From Kiloniellales bacterium (GTDB lineage: Bacteria; Pseudomonadota; Alphaproteobacteria; Kiloniellales; JAKSDN01), in assembly GCA_030064845.1 (NCBI GenBank), contig JASJEC010000025.1:1-52457 (forward strand): a stretch of 52,457 nt of DNA, in the 5' to 3' direction. Shown piece after piece: positions 15,572 to 25,620 of the stretch. The notes beneath the pieces are model-generated. The model was not told the origin of the DNA and searched no databases. It saw only the letters and a program-made list of their open reading frames with translations. The stretch's first letter is position 1. Every line of letters begins with the position of its first letter. The position numbers and the translations under genes were made by a program.

Positions 15572-15697
15572 ATGAAGGTCGTCAATTCACTCAAGACCGC
15601 CAAGCGGCGCGAGAAGAGCTGCCGGGTCGTGCGCCGCAAGGGCCGGGTCTACGTGATCAACAAGAAGAACCCCCGGTTCAAGGCGCGCCAAGGCTAA
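15572..15697 (+). CDS. rpmJ: 50S ribosomal protein L36
   Basis: A 41-residue basic protein, [41 protein letters not shown]. This is the longer, zinc-free type of L36 found outside the main ribosomal operons, with the usual KVxNSLK start and NPRFKARQG end. Only one cysteine is present, so the four-ligand zinc site of the other L36 form is absent. It acts in the large ribosomal subunit. It is monocistronic with its own strong promoter, as is usual for this form in alphaproteobacteria. Confidence 0.97.
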   Translation: MKVVNSLKTAKRREKSCRVVRRKGRVYVINKKNPRFKARQG

Positions 15698-15788
15698 GAA
15701 GGCGCCGCTTCAGCGCGCTTGCCCCCAGCCAGAGAAGCCGCCGCCGCGCCGTCGCGCGCGGACAGGCATGCCTGCGCGCGCCCGCGCA

Positions 15789-15817
15789 TTGACCGCGCGG
15801 GTGCCTGAACCCATAGT
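15789..15817 (+). promoter_or_regulatory. Candidate promoter of glcDEF
   Basis: TTGACC (15789-15794), 17 bases, CATAGT (15812-15817), matching the -35 at five and the -10 at four of six positions. It lies about 100 bases before the glcD ATG. A 12-base palindrome CAGGCATGCCTG at 15763-15774, just upstream, could be an operator or part of a terminator for rpmJ. Confidence 0.4.
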
Positions 15818-15919
15818 GGATGGGCTCCCTGCCGGACGCCTTTCTCGGGCGCGTCGGTCGCGGGAGGCCCCGGGGCCGCTGGCCCCGGCACGAAGCAGGC
15901 GGGAGGAGAGAGGGCGGCC

Positions 15920-17407
15920 ATGCAGATGCCCGAGCCGGACCAGGAAGTGCTCGCGCGGCGCGCGGCGATCGCCGGCGCCCTCCGGGGGATCGTTTCCGGC
16001 GAAGGCGTGATCGACGACCCCCGTGCCCTGACGGTCTACGAGACCGACGGGCTGACCGCCTACAAGCAGCGGCCGCTGATCGTGGTGCTGCCCGAGACCA
16101 CGGAGCAGGTCAGCGAGGTCCTCAAGTACTGCCACCGGGAGGGCGTCAAGGTCGTGCCACGGGGCGCCGGGACCGGCCTGTCGGGCGGCGCGCTGCCCCT
16201 GGCCGACGGGGTCCTGCTCGGCATGGCCAAGTTCAACCGCATCCTGGAGATCGACGTGCCGAACCGGGCCGTCGTGGCCCAGCCGGGCGTCACCAACCTG
16301 GGCATCACGCAGGCGGTCGAGGCCGAGGGCTTCTACTACGCGCCCGACCCTTCCAGCCAGATCGCCTGCACCATCGGCGGCAACGTCGCGGAGAACTCGG
16401 GCGGGGTCCACTGCCTCAAGTACGGCGTCACAACCAACAACCTGCTGGGGCTCGAGATGGTGACCATGGACGGCACCGTGGTGCGCTTGGGTGGGAAGCA
16501 CCTCGACGCGGAGGGCTACGACCTGCTCGGCCTGATGACCGGCTCCGAGGGTCTGCTGGGCGTGGTCACCGAAGTGACGGTTCGCATCCTGAAAAGGCCG
16601 GAAACCGCGCGCGCCCTGCTGCTCGGCTTCCCGACCAGCGAGGCTGGCGGCGACTGCGTGGCGGCGATCATCGCCGCTGGGATCATCCCCGGCGGCATGG
16701 AGATGATGGACAAGCCCGCGGTCAACGCCGCCGAGGACTTCGTGCAGGCCGGCTACCCGCGCGACGTGGAGGCCCTGCTGATCGTCGAGCTGGACGGCCC
16801 CGAGACCGAGGTCGACGAGCTGATCGGCCGGGTCCAGGCGATCGCCCGGGACAAGGGCGCGGTGACCAGCCGGATCTCCGAGAGCGAGGAGGAACGGCTC
16901 AGGTTCTGGGCCGGCCGCAAGGCGGCCTTCCCGGCGGTCGGGCGCATCTCGCCCGACTACTACTGCATGGACGGCACGATTCCGCGCAACCAGCTGCCCC
17001 GCGTCCTCAAGGCCATGCGCGAGATGAGCGAGCGCCACGGCCTGGCCGTGGCCAATGTTTTCCACGCCGGCGACGGCAACCTCCACCCGCTGATCATGTA
17101 CGATGCCAACAACCCCGGCGAGCTGGAGCGCGCCGAGGATTTCGGCTCCGACATCCTGAAGCTCTGCGTCGAGGTCGGCGGCGTCCTGACTGGCGAGCAC
17201 GGCGTCGGGGTCGAGAAGCGGGACCTCATGGGGACGATGTTCACCGAGGAAGACCTGAAGCAGCAGCAGCGGGTCAAGTGCGCTTTCGATCCCGACGCGC
17301 TGCTCAATCCCGGCAAGCTCTTCCCCCAGCTGCACCGCTGCGCCGAGCTCGGCCGCATGCACATCCACCGCGGCCAGCTGCCCTTCCCCGACCTGCCGCG
17401 GTTCTAG
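15920..17407 (+). CDS. glcD: Glycolate oxidase, FAD-linked subunit GlcD
   Basis: A 495-residue flavoprotein of the D-2-hydroxyacid dehydrogenase (VAO/PCMH) family. The FAD-binding domain shows VVPRGAGTGLSGGALPLADG and CTIGGNVAENSGGVHCLKYG, and the C-terminal FAD-oxidase domain shows NVFHAGDGNLHPLIMYD and GEHGVGVEKRDLM. GlcD oxidises glycolate to glyoxylate and passes electrons through GlcE and GlcF to the quinone pool. AGGGCGGCC precedes the ATG. It is the first gene of glcDEF. glcE follows after a 145-base gap filled by two palindromic repeats, wider than usual for this operon. Confidence 0.96.
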   Translation: MQMPEPDQEVLARRAAIAGALRGIVSGEGVIDDPRALTVYETDGLTAYKQRPLIVVLPETTEQVSEVLKYCHREGVKVVPRGAGTGLSGGALPLADGVLLGMAKFNRILEIDVPNRAVVAQPGVTNLGITQAVEAEGFYYAPDPSSQIACTIGGNVAENSGGVHCLKYGVTTNNLLGLEMVTMDGTVVRLGGKHLDAEGYDLLGLMTGSEGLLGVVTEVTVRILKRPETARALLLGFPTSEAGGDCVAAIIAAGIIPGGMEMMDKPAVNAAEDFVQAGYPRDVEALLIVELDGPETEVDELIGRVQAIARDKGAVTSRISESEEERLRFWAGRKAAFPAVGRISPDYYCMDGTIPRNQLPRVLKAMREMSERHGLAVANVFHAGDGNLHPLIMYDANNPGELERAEDFGSDILKLCVEVGGVLTGEHGVGVEKRDLMGTMFTEEDLKQQQRVKCAFDPDALLNPGKLFPQLHRCAELGRMHIHRGQLPFPDLPRF

Positions 17408-17446
17408 CGGGATGGCGGCGCCTGGAGGAAACATTTCTCGCTTGTC

Positions 17447-17469
17447 ATTGCCGGGCTCGACCCGGCAAT
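17447..17469 (+). repeat. ATTGCCGGG palindrome in the glcD-glcE gap
   Basis: Perfect nine-base arms ATTGCCGGG and CCCGGCAAT around a five-base loop CTCGA. The surrounding text (TGTCATTGCCGGGCT...CCCGGCAATCCAG) is a repeat type widely dispersed in proteobacterial genomes. Confidence 0.8.
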
Positions 17470-17526
17470 CCAGGGGCGGCCGGCACCGAACCCACGCGCC
17501 CTCACCCGGCTCCGCTCCGCTTCGCC

Positions 17527-17549
17527 ACCCTCTCCCAGGGGGAGAGGGT
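17527..17549 (+). repeat. ACCCTCTCCC palindrome overlapping the glcE ribosome-binding site
   Basis: ACCCTCTCCC (17527-17536) pairs with GGGAGAGGGT (17540-17549), extended by GCCACC and GGTGGC at the flanks. It belongs to a common dispersed repeat type with the text CCCTCTCCCAGGGGGAGAGG. The right arm holds the only Shine-Dalgarno match for glcE, and the right flank holds the glcE GTG, so folding of this hairpin would hide the ribosome-binding site. Confidence 0.8.
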
Positions 17550-17552
17550 TAG

Positions 17553-18791
17553 GTGGCGGACGTATTCAGGCCGGAGACCGACCGGCAGGTCGCCGAGGCG
17601 GTGGCTTGGGCCGCGGCCGAGGAGGTGCCGCTGGAGGTGCACGGCCGGGGCAGCAAGCGGTCGCTCGGCCGGCCGGTCCAGGCGAGCCACGGCCTCGACC
17701 TCTCGGCGCTGAGCGGGATCGCGCTCTATGAGCCCGAGGAGCTGGTGCTCTCGGCCGGCGCCGGCACGCCCATGGCCGAGATCGAGTCCGCGCTGGCCGA
17801 GAAGGACCAGGCGCTCGCCTTCGAGCCCGCCGACCTCGGCCCGCTGCTCGGCGGCGAGGCGGGCGCCGGGACGATCGGCGGCGTGCTCGCCTGCAACCTG
17901 GCGGGCCCCCGCCGTATCAAGGCGGGCGCGGCGCGCGACCATTTCCTCGGGGCCGAAGCGATCTCGGGCCGGGGCGAGCTCTTCAAGTCGGGCGGGCGCG
18001 TGGTCAAGAACGTCACCGGCTACGATCTCTGCAAGCTGCTCGCCGGCTCCTACGGCACCCTGGCGGCCATGACCCAGGTGACGGTCAAGGTGCTGCCGGT
18101 GCCCGAGAAGACCCGCACGGTCCTGGTCCTGGGCCTGGACGAGCAGGCCGGGCTGACGGCCATGACCCGGGCCCTGGCCTCGTCCCACGAGGTCTCCGGG
18201 GCGGCCCACCTGCCCGCGGCCCTGGTCCTGGAATCCGAAGTCTCCTACGTGCGCGACGCCGGCGCCGGCGTGACCGCCCTCAGGATCGAGGGCCCGGCCG
18301 CCTCGGTCGCCTACCGCTGCGAGTCCCTGCGCAAGAGCTTGTCGGACCTGGGCCCTACGGAGGAGCTGCACGGCCACAACTCGGCGCAGTTCTGGGCCGA
18401 GATCCGCGACGTCCGGCCGTTCCTCAGCCGCCCCGACTTTTTCGTCTGGCGGCTGTCGGTACCGCCGCAGGACGGCCCGGCCGTGGTCGGCCGGATCGCG
18501 CCGCGCGGCGACAGCTTCCATTTCTACGACTGGGGCGGCGGCCTGATCTGGCTCGCGGTCGCGCCGAGTCCCGATGCCCCTGGCTCCGACGCCCAGCACC
18601 CGGCCGTGCGCGACGCGCTCGCGCCCTGCGGCGGCCACGCCACCCTGGTCCGCGCGCCCGACGCGACGCGGGCCTCGATTCCGGTGTTCCAGCCCCAGGA
18701 GCCCGGCCTCGCGGCGCTGACCCGGCGGGTCAAGGAGAGCTTCGATCCCAAGGGCGTGCTCAATCCGGGGCGCATGGTGGCGGGAGGCTGA
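17553..18791 (+). CDS. glcE: Glycolate oxidase, FAD-binding subunit GlcE
   Basis: A 412-residue protein of the FAD-linked oxidase family lacking the C-terminal catalytic domain of GlcD, as usual for GlcE. The FAD loop region reads VHGRGSKRSLG, then GAGTIGGVLACNLAGPRR and GRVVKNVTGYDLCKLLAGSYG, which is diagnostic of GlcE. The start is a GTG at 17553 with GGAGAGGG upstream, both within a palindromic repeat. It precedes glcF by 4 bases. It forms the membrane-associated glycolate oxidase with GlcD and GlcF. Confidence 0.95.
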   Translation: MADVFRPETDRQVAEAVAWAAAEEVPLEVHGRGSKRSLGRPVQASHGLDLSALSGIALYEPEELVLSAGAGTPMAEIESALAEKDQALAFEPADLGPLLGGEAGAGTIGGVLACNLAGPRRIKAGAARDHFLGAEAISGRGELFKSGGRVVKNVTGYDLCKLLAGSYGTLAAMTQVTVKVLPVPEKTRTVLVLGLDEQAGLTAMTRALASSHEVSGAAHLPAALVLESEVSYVRDAGAGVTALRIEGPAASVAYRCESLRKSLSDLGPTEELHGHNSAQFWAEIRDVRPFLSRPDFFVWRLSVPPQDGPAVVGRIAPRGDSFHFYDWGGGLIWLAVAPSPDAPGSDAQHPAVRDALAPCGGHATLVRAPDATRASIPVFQPQEPGLAALTRRVKESFDPKGVLNPGRMVAGG

Positions 18792-18795
18792 GGCC

Positions 18796-20121
18796 ATGCA
18801 GACTAACTTCACCCTGGCCCAGCTGGCCGATCCCGATACCGCGGCGTCCGAGAAGATCCTGCGCACCTGCGTGCACTGCGGCTTCTGCACGGCGACCTGC
18901 CCGACCTACGTGCTGCTCGGCGACGAGCTCGACTCGCCGCGCGGCCGGATCTACCTGATCAAGGAAATGCTGGAGAACGACCAGCCGGCCGAGCCCGAGG
19001 TGGCGCGGCATCTGGACCGCTGCCTGTCCTGCCTCTCCTGCATGACGACCTGCCCCTCGGGCGTGCACTACATGCACCTGATCGACCACGGCCGGCGCCG
19101 GGTCCAAGAGACCTACCGGCGCCCGCTGATGGACCTTCTGCTGCGCCGGGTCCTGGCCTGGTCCGTGCCGCGGCCGGCGCTGTTCCGGCTCTCGCTCGCC
19201 GCCGCCTGGTTCGGCCGCCCCTTCGCCGGCCTCTTTCCCGGACGTCTCGGGGCCATGCTCGGCCTGGCGCCAAAAAGCCTGCCGTCGCCCAGCCCGGTCG
19301 ACCGGCCCCAGGTCTTCCCGGCGGAGGGGCCGAGGCGCGCCCGGGTCGCGCTGATGACCGGCTGCGCCCAGCAGGTCTTGGCGCCCCAGATCAACGAGGC
19401 GACGGTCCGGGTCCTGACCCGCCACGGGGTCGAGGTGGTGGTGGCGCGGGGCGCCGGCTGCTGCGGCTCCCTGACCCACCACCTGGGCATGGAGGGTCCG
19501 GCCCTGGACTCGGCCCGGGCCAACGTCGCCGCCTGGTCGCGCGAACTCGAGGGCGAAGGTCTCGACGCCGTCGTCATCAACGCCTCGGGCTGCGGCACCA
19601 CGGTCAAGGACTACGGCTTCATGCTGCGCGAGGACCCGGCCTGGGCCGGGCCGGCGGCCCGCATCTCGGGCTTGACCAAGGACGTCAGCGAGTTCCTCTC
19701 CGGCCTTGGCCTCCAGCCGTCGAAGAGCCTGCCGCCGCTCGCCGTCGCCTATCACTCGGCCTGCTCCATGCAGCACGGCCAAAAGATCACCGAGGAGCCC
19801 AAGGCCTTGCTGCGCAAAGCCGGCTTCCAGGTGCTGACCCCGCCGGAAGGCCACCTCTGTTGCGGCTCGGCGGGGGTGTACAACATCCTCCAGCCGGAAA
19901 TCGCCGGCCGCCTCAAGGCGCGCAAGGTGGCCAACATCGAGAGCACGCGGCCGGACCTGGTCGCGACCGGCAACATCGGCTGCCAGGTGCAGATCGCGGG
20001 CGGCACGGCGCTTCCGGTCGTGCATACGGTGGAGCTGCTCGACTGGGCGACCGGCGGGCCGGCCCCGGCCGCCCTGAGCGGACTCGCGCCCGCCACGCCG
20101 AAGGCGGAAGCCGCCGAGTAG
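18796..20121 (+). CDS. glcF: Glycolate oxidase, iron-sulfur subunit GlcF
   Basis: A 441-residue protein with two N-terminal 4Fe-4S motifs, CVHCGFCTATCP and CLSCLSCMTTCP, followed by two CCG domains (CCGSLTHHLG near residue 215 and CCGSAGVYNILQP near 355). This is the architecture of GlcF/LutA-type electron-transfer subunits. It carries electrons from GlcD to the membrane quinone pool. It is the last gene of glcDEF, ending only 5 bases before the converging DUF2817 gene, and no terminator hairpin is visible there. Confidence 0.96.
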   Translation: MQTNFTLAQLADPDTAASEKILRTCVHCGFCTATCPTYVLLGDELDSPRGRIYLIKEMLENDQPAEPEVARHLDRCLSCLSCMTTCPSGVHYMHLIDHGRRRVQETYRRPLMDLLLRRVLAWSVPRPALFRLSLAAAWFGRPFAGLFPGRLGAMLGLAPKSLPSPSPVDRPQVFPAEGPRRARVALMTGCAQQVLAPQINEATVRVLTRHGVEVVVARGAGCCGSLTHHLGMEGPALDSARANVAAWSRELEGEGLDAVVINASGCGTTVKDYGFMLREDPAWAGPAARISGLTKDVSEFLSGLGLQPSKSLPPLAVAYHSACSMQHGQKITEEPKALLRKAGFQVLTPPEGHLCCGSAGVYNILQPEIAGRLKARKVANIESTRPDLVATGNIGCQVQIAGGTALPVVHTVELLDWATGGPAPAALSGLAPATPKAEAAE

Positions 20122-20126
20122 CGGGC

Positions 20127-21215
20127 TCAGCCCCCCACCAGCCCCGTCAGCGCCTTGCTCTGGGTCTCCACTCCGCGGTCCCAGACCATCTGCTTCCAGT
20201 CGTCCTCGTCCTGGTAGAAGGCGGCGCGGATCTGCTCCTTGATGGCGCGGCCCTTGGCCGAAGCCGGGTCGCCGTGGACGTGCAGCCAGTTGTCGGCCCG
20301 GAGCGCCAGGCGGACCTCGGGCGAGGGCAGGGTACCGTACTCGAGCGCGATCGCGGTCAGCGCGGCGCCCTTAGGCAGGACGCTCTCCATGCCCATGACG
20401 TTGAACCCGAAGAGCTCGACCGACGAGGACGTGCCCAGGTAGGGCGAGGTGATGTCTCCGTCGTACCAGTCGCCGGCCCGGTCCAGGCCGCCGGACCCGG
20501 GCTCGTGAATGCAGATCCGCTCGCCGTGGCCGTAGGGGCCGAGGCCGGTGTGGTAGTCGATCACGGCGACCTCCCGGGCCGCCGCGAGCGCGTCCCGGAA
20601 CAGATCGAGCAGCAGCCGATGGGACCAGGTCGGCGCGTGGCCGCCGAAGAAGATTCCTTCGGCGTGGCCGTACTGCCCGCCGGTCATCGCCTTTTGCAGG
20701 GCGCGCGGGCCGTGGGCCTCGGCGTAGGCGTCGAGCGTCGCCTGGGTCTCGGCGATCACCGCGTCGTTCCATTCCTCGGGGCAGATCGCCTCCTGCAGCG
20801 CCGCGTAGCCCTCGTTGACCGGGTAGGGCGCGCCGTGGTCGACGAAGTTGCGGTTGAGATCGACGTTGTCCTCGGTCACCCGGCGCAGCCAGGCGAAGCC
20901 GTGGGGGTTGATCGCGTGGATCTGCAGCAGCGCCGTGTCGGCCGGCATCTCTTCGTAGAGGCCGCTATCCAGCCAGCCAACCTGGACGCCGGAACCGCAG
21001 AACCCCTCGGCGCCATGGGTGGCCGAAAGGGTCACGAGGACGGCGCGGGCGTCGCGCGGGCCGAGCCAGGCGGCGTCGGTGAAGAGGGCTTCGCCCGCCG
21101 GCCCGGGCGCGGGACAGCGGTGGCTCCGAACCGACGCGCCGGCCCGCTCGCAGGCGCCGAGGAAGGCCGCGCGGGCCGTGCCGTAGTCGGCCGAGAAATA
21201 GGACGCCGCGCTCAT
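20127..21215 (-). CDS. DUF2817 / M14-like metallopeptidase family protein
   Basis: A 362-residue protein of the DUF2817 family, related to zinc carboxypeptidases (M14). The first two zinc ligands are seen in SATHGAEGFCGSG (His67, Glu70), with the third probably in VIDYHTGLGPYG. Further family blocks are INPHGFAWLRRVTEDNVDLNRNF and the C-terminal IALEYGTLP, whose glutamate would be catalytic. No signal peptide is seen, so it is probably cytoplasmic. The substrate is unknown; hydrolysis of an amide or ester bond is the inference. It overlaps nothing, and is in tandem with the lipoprotein gene upstream (19-base gap). Confidence 0.9.
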   Translation of the reverse strand: MSAASYFSADYGTARAAFLGACERAGASVRSHRCPAPGPAGEALFTDAAWLGPRDARAVLVTLSATHGAEGFCGSGVQVGWLDSGLYEEMPADTALLQIHAINPHGFAWLRRVTEDNVDLNRNFVDHGAPYPVNEGYAALQEAICPEEWNDAVIAETQATLDAYAEAHGPRALQKAMTGGQYGHAEGIFFGGHAPTWSHRLLLDLFRDALAAAREVAVIDYHTGLGPYGHGERICIHEPGSGGLDRAGDWYDGDITSPYLGTSSSVELFGFNVMGMESVLPKGAALTAIALEYGTLPSPEVRLALRADNWLHVHGDPASAKGRAIKEQIRAAFYQDEDDWKQMVWDRGVETQSKALTGLVGG

Positions 21216-21234
21216 GCCGTCGGGCGGGTCGCGG

Positions 21235-21978
21235 TCACGGCTGCAGCGCCTGGGCCTTCTCGCCCAGGGCGTCGAGCCAGTTCTCCAGGTTGACCGGGTT
21301 GGGCCCCTCGGTCAGCGGGTTGTTGAAAACCTCCCGCTTGTCGAGCGCGCCGCGGCCGATCACGTGCCAGCGGATCGACCGCGTTCGGTAGTCCGGTTCC
21401 GGCCAGATCAGGAAGTCGAAGCGCGAGTCGCCGAATGCGACCCGCTGGAAGCCGGGCGCATAGGTCTCGACCACCTTCACCTCGTCGAACAGACCGCCGC
21501 GCGCCAGCGCGGAGGCGAGCGCGCGGCTTTGCCTGGATACCTGGTCGACGAAGACCGGTAGCTCGACCTGGAGGGGACTGGCACCGATCTCGAAGCGTTC
21601 CTTCTGCCAGGTGTCGTGCAGCAGCACCGGGTCGTCGAGGATCGCGGCGGGCGTGCCGTGCAGGTAGAGAATCCGCTGCAGCTTGCGGCGCAGCAGCGGG
21701 TCGTCGTAGAGCTGGTAGAGCCGCACGTCGCCCAGCGACTGCGCCTCCTCGACCGCCTGCTGCTGCGCGCCGGCCCTCTGCGCCAGCACATCCTCGCGCA
21801 GCACCAGGACCATGGCCCGGGTCCCGTCGTCGGCGTCGGAGATCGCGCGCCGCGAGTCCGGCTGGACGGCCTCCTGATCGGTGCTGCAGGCCCCGAGCGC
21901 CAGCGCGGCCACCACGGCCAGGGCGATGAGGCCGGGCCCCGTGCCCGCTTGTTCGCGTCGCGTCGACGTCGCGGCCAT
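21235..21978 (-). CDS. Putative lipoprotein of unknown function
   Basis: A 247-residue protein from the ATG at 21978, with GGAGGGACAGG upstream. A long open frame runs further upstream, but only this part has protein character. The N-terminus is a lipoprotein signal: a charged start, GLIALAVVAALALGAC, lipobox LGAC with Cys31. The mature protein is predicted to be about 217 residues, helical first (QQQAVEEAQSLGDVRLYQLY), then beta-rich with many aromatic residues (FDFLIWPEPDYRTRSIRWHVIG). I do not recognise the family. It probably sits in the periplasmic face of a membrane and is likely co-transcribed with the DUF2817 gene. Confidence 0.75.
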   Translation of the reverse strand: MAATSTRREQAGTGPGLIALAVVAALALGACSTDQEAVQPDSRRAISDADDGTRAMVLVLREDVLAQRAGAQQQAVEEAQSLGDVRLYQLYDDPLLRRKLQRILYLHGTPAAILDDPVLLHDTWQKERFEIGASPLQVELPVFVDQVSRQSRALASALARGGLFDEVKVVETYAPGFQRVAFGDSRFDFLIWPEPDYRTRSIRWHVIGRGALDKREVFNNPLTEGPNPVNLENWLDALGEKAQALQP

Positions 21979-22116
21979 CTCTGCCTGTCCCTCCTGTCCG
22001 ACACGTCTGGGATGTAGTCTAGCCCGTATTTCTCGGACTCTCCATGGTCTGCGCGGCGCTGTGCTGCCGACAGGGCAGGCTTTCACGGGCCGGGCGGTTC
22101 CGGCATACTCCCGGCC

Positions 22117-22671
22117 ATGATCTGGATGCGCGCCTTCGTGCTGGCTCTGACCCTTCTGATCGCCAACGCTGCGGCGCGGGCAGACCAGAGCGACGTGCGC
22201 CTGGATATACTTTTCCAGAAGCTCCAGGACGTCGCCGACCCCGAGGACGCCGGCGCCCTGGAACAAGAGATTTGGCGGATCTGGTCGGAGCATGACGACC
22301 CCGCGGTCGTCCTTCTGATGCAGCAGGGCCGGGGCGCCATGGGCCGCCGCGACTACGCCTCGGCGCTGCGGTCCTTCGACCAGGTCGTCGCACTCCAACC
22401 CGAGTTCGCCGAGGGCTGGAACGCCCGGGCGACGCTGTTCTATTTCATGGGGCGGTACGAAGCCTCTCTCGCCGACATCGCGGAGACATTGGCCCGCGAG
22501 CCGCGGCATTTCGGCGCCCTCTCGGGCCGCGGGCTGGTCTACGTCGCCCTCGAGGAGTGGGATCTGGCGCTCGAGTCCTTCGAGGCCGCGCTGGCGGTGA
22601 ACCCGCACATGCCCGGCGCGAAGCAGAACGCCGAGGCGATCCGGCGGGACCTCAAGGAACGGGACATCTAG
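22117..22671 (+). CDS. Secreted TPR-repeat protein
   Basis: A 184-residue protein with an N-terminal signal sequence (MIWMRAFVLALTLLIANAAA, cleavage near 21-23) and three TPR-like helices pairs: QGRGAMGRRDYASALRSFDQ, ARATLFYFMGRYEASLADIA, and SGRGLVYVALEEWDLALESF. The repeats match the TPR pattern (W/LG/Y-A-F-A-P positions). It is likely periplasmic and probably mediates protein contacts; the partner is unknown. It is convergent with pyk, and the gap holds a large inverted repeat. Confidence 0.88.
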   Translation: MIWMRAFVLALTLLIANAAARADQSDVRLDILFQKLQDVADPEDAGALEQEIWRIWSEHDDPAVVLLMQQGRGAMGRRDYASALRSFDQVVALQPEFAEGWNARATLFYFMGRYEASLADIAETLAREPRHFGALSGRGLVYVALEEWDLALESFEAALAVNPHMPGAKQNAEAIRRDLKERDI

Positions 22672-22703
22672 CAGGCAGCTGGAGAAGTGCCTCGCTGGCA
22701 CCA

Positions 22704-22779
22704 TCACCCTTCGACAAGCTCAGGGTGAGGGCGAGGTGTATCCAGAACATACCCTCATCCTGAGCTCGTCGAAGGGTGA
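22704..22779 (+). repeat. 28-base inverted repeat between convergent genes
   Basis: Left arm 22704-22731 (starts TCACCCTTCGACAAGCTCAG) and right arm 22752-22779 (starts CCCTCATCCTGAGCTCGTCG) are complementary at 26 of 28 positions around a 20-base loop. Each arm also contains a small internal palindrome. The CCCTTCGACAAGCTCAGGGTG text is a repeat found across many bacterial genomes. Placed between the TPR gene and pyk, it may act as a two-way terminator. Confidence 0.85.
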
Positions 22780-22850
22780 CCGTGATCAAGGGCTTGGATT
22801 AATCCAGCGGCCTTCTAGCAGCGCTCATGCGGGCGAACACCCGAAGCCTC

Positions 22851-24269
<1,419 letters not shown>

Positions 24270-24336
24270 GGGCGGCGAGCTTAGCTGGGTTTGGGTCGGC
24301 TGACAGACAAAAAAAGCGGCAAGGTTGGACGGCGTT

Positions 24337-25620
24337 TCAGGCCGGTTCGTCGAGGCCCGTGATCAAGATGGCGCGGAAATCGTTGACGTTGGTGCGCGTC
24401 GGGCCGGTGACCACCAGGTCTCCCAGGGCGTGGAAGGCGCCGTAGGCGTCGTTGTCCGCGAGCATCGCCTTGAGGTCGAGCCCCAGGTCGGCCGCGCGGG
24501 CGATGGTCTGGGGCCCCATCACGGCGCCGGCGTTATCCTCGACCCCGTCGATGCCGTCGGTGTCGCAGGCGATCGCGTGGATCCCCGGATGGCCGTCGAG
24601 CGCCAGCGTGAGGGCCAGCAGGAACTCGGCGTTGCGCCCGCCCCGCCCGCTGCCGCGCAGGGTCACCGTGGTCTCGCCGCCGGATAACAGCACGCAAGGT
24701 GGCGCTGCGGGCTGCCCGTGGCGCGCGGCCTGCCGGGCGATGCCCGCCAGGACCCGGGCGACCTCGCGCGCCTCGCCTTCGATGGCGTCGCCCAGGATCA
24801 CGGGCTTCAGGCCGAGCGACCGCACGGTGGCGGCGGCGGCCTCTAGCGAGTCCTGAGGCCGCGAGATCAGCTCGGCCTCGGCCGCCGCCAGTCGCGGGTC
24901 GCCGGGCTTCGGCGTCTCCTCCGCCGCGGCGGCCAGGTAGGCGGCGGCGGCGTTGGGCGGCTCGATGCCGTACTTGTCGAGGATCGCGGCCGCGTCGGCG
25001 AAGGTGGTCGGGTCGGCGACCGTTGGGCCCGAGCCGATCACCGCCAGGTCGTCGCCGGGCACGTCGGAGATCGCCAGGGTCACGACCCGGGCCGGCGCCG
25101 CGGCGGCCGCCAGCCGCCCGCCCTTGATCGCAGAGAGGTGCTTGCGCAGGCAGTTCATCTCGGTAATGTCGGCGCCCGACCGCAGCAGGGCGCGGTTGAC
25201 CGCCTGCTTGTCCGCCAGGTCCAGCCCGGGCGCGGGCAGGGAGAGCAGGGCCGAGGCGCCGCCCGAGATCAGGCAGAGCACCAGGTCGTCCGCGGTCAGA
25301 TCCTGGACGCTTTGCAGGATCCGCGCCGCCGCCTCCTGGCCCGCCGCGTCGGGCACCGGGTGGGCCGCCTCGACCACCTCGATCCGCCGGCAGTCCGCGC
25401 CGTGGCCGTAGCGCGTGACCACGAGGCCTTCGAGGGGCCCTTGCCAATTGTCCTCCACCGCCTTGGCCATGGCGGCCGCGGCCTTGCCGGCGCCGACCAC
25501 GAGGGTGCGTCCGGACGGCGGCGCCGGCAGGTGGGGCGGCACGGCCCGCGCCGGATCGGCCGCGCCGAGGGCGGCGTCGAACAGGGCGCGGAGCAGGTTG
25601 CGGGGCGCGTGCATAGTCAT
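24337..25620 (-). CDS. gckA: Glycerate 2-kinase (MOFRL family)
   Basis: A 427-residue protein from the ATG at 25620 (MTMHAPRNLLRALFDAAL). The N-terminal nucleotide-binding lobe has VVGAGKAAAAMAKAVE and LISGGASALLSLPAPG, and the C-terminal MOFRL domain has LSGGETTVTLRGSGRGGRNAEFLLA, ACDTDGIDG and the family end segment DNDAYGAFHALGDLVVTGPTRTN. This is GckA/TtuD, which phosphorylates D-glycerate to 2-phosphoglycerate; the older name 'hydroxypyruvate reductase' is common in databases. The start overlaps the MFS stop by four bases (ATGA), so translation is coupled. A glycerate route linked to glyoxylate is inferred from the glcDEF operon. Confidence 0.94.
   Translation of the reverse strand: MTMHAPRNLLRALFDAALGAADPARAVPPHLPAPPSGRTLVVGAGKAAAAMAKAVEDNWQGPLEGLVVTRYGHGADCRRIEVVEAAHPVPDAAGQEAAARILQSVQDLTADDLVLCLISGGASALLSLPAPGLDLADKQAVNRALLRSGADITEMNCLRKHLSAIKGGRLAAAAAPARVVTLAISDVPGDDLAVIGSGPTVADPTTFADAAAILDKYGIEPPNAAAAYLAAAAEETPKPGDPRLAAAEAELISRPQDSLEAAAATVRSLGLKPVILGDAIEGEAREVARVLAGIARQAARHGQPAAPPCVLLSGGETTVTLRGSGRGGRNAEFLLALTLALDGHPGIHAIACDTDGIDGVEDNAGAVMGPQTIARAADLGLDLKAMLADNDAYGAFHALGDLVVTGPTRTNVNDFRAILITGLDEPA

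Noticed and set aside
15710..17434. Long minus-strand frame opposite glcD
   Set aside because: A mirror frame of a strongly coding gene, without start signal or recognisable domain.
22704..22779. Inverted repeat as a mobile element or transposon end
   Set aside because: No transposase, direct repeat or target duplication is present; it is a dispersed palindromic repeat.
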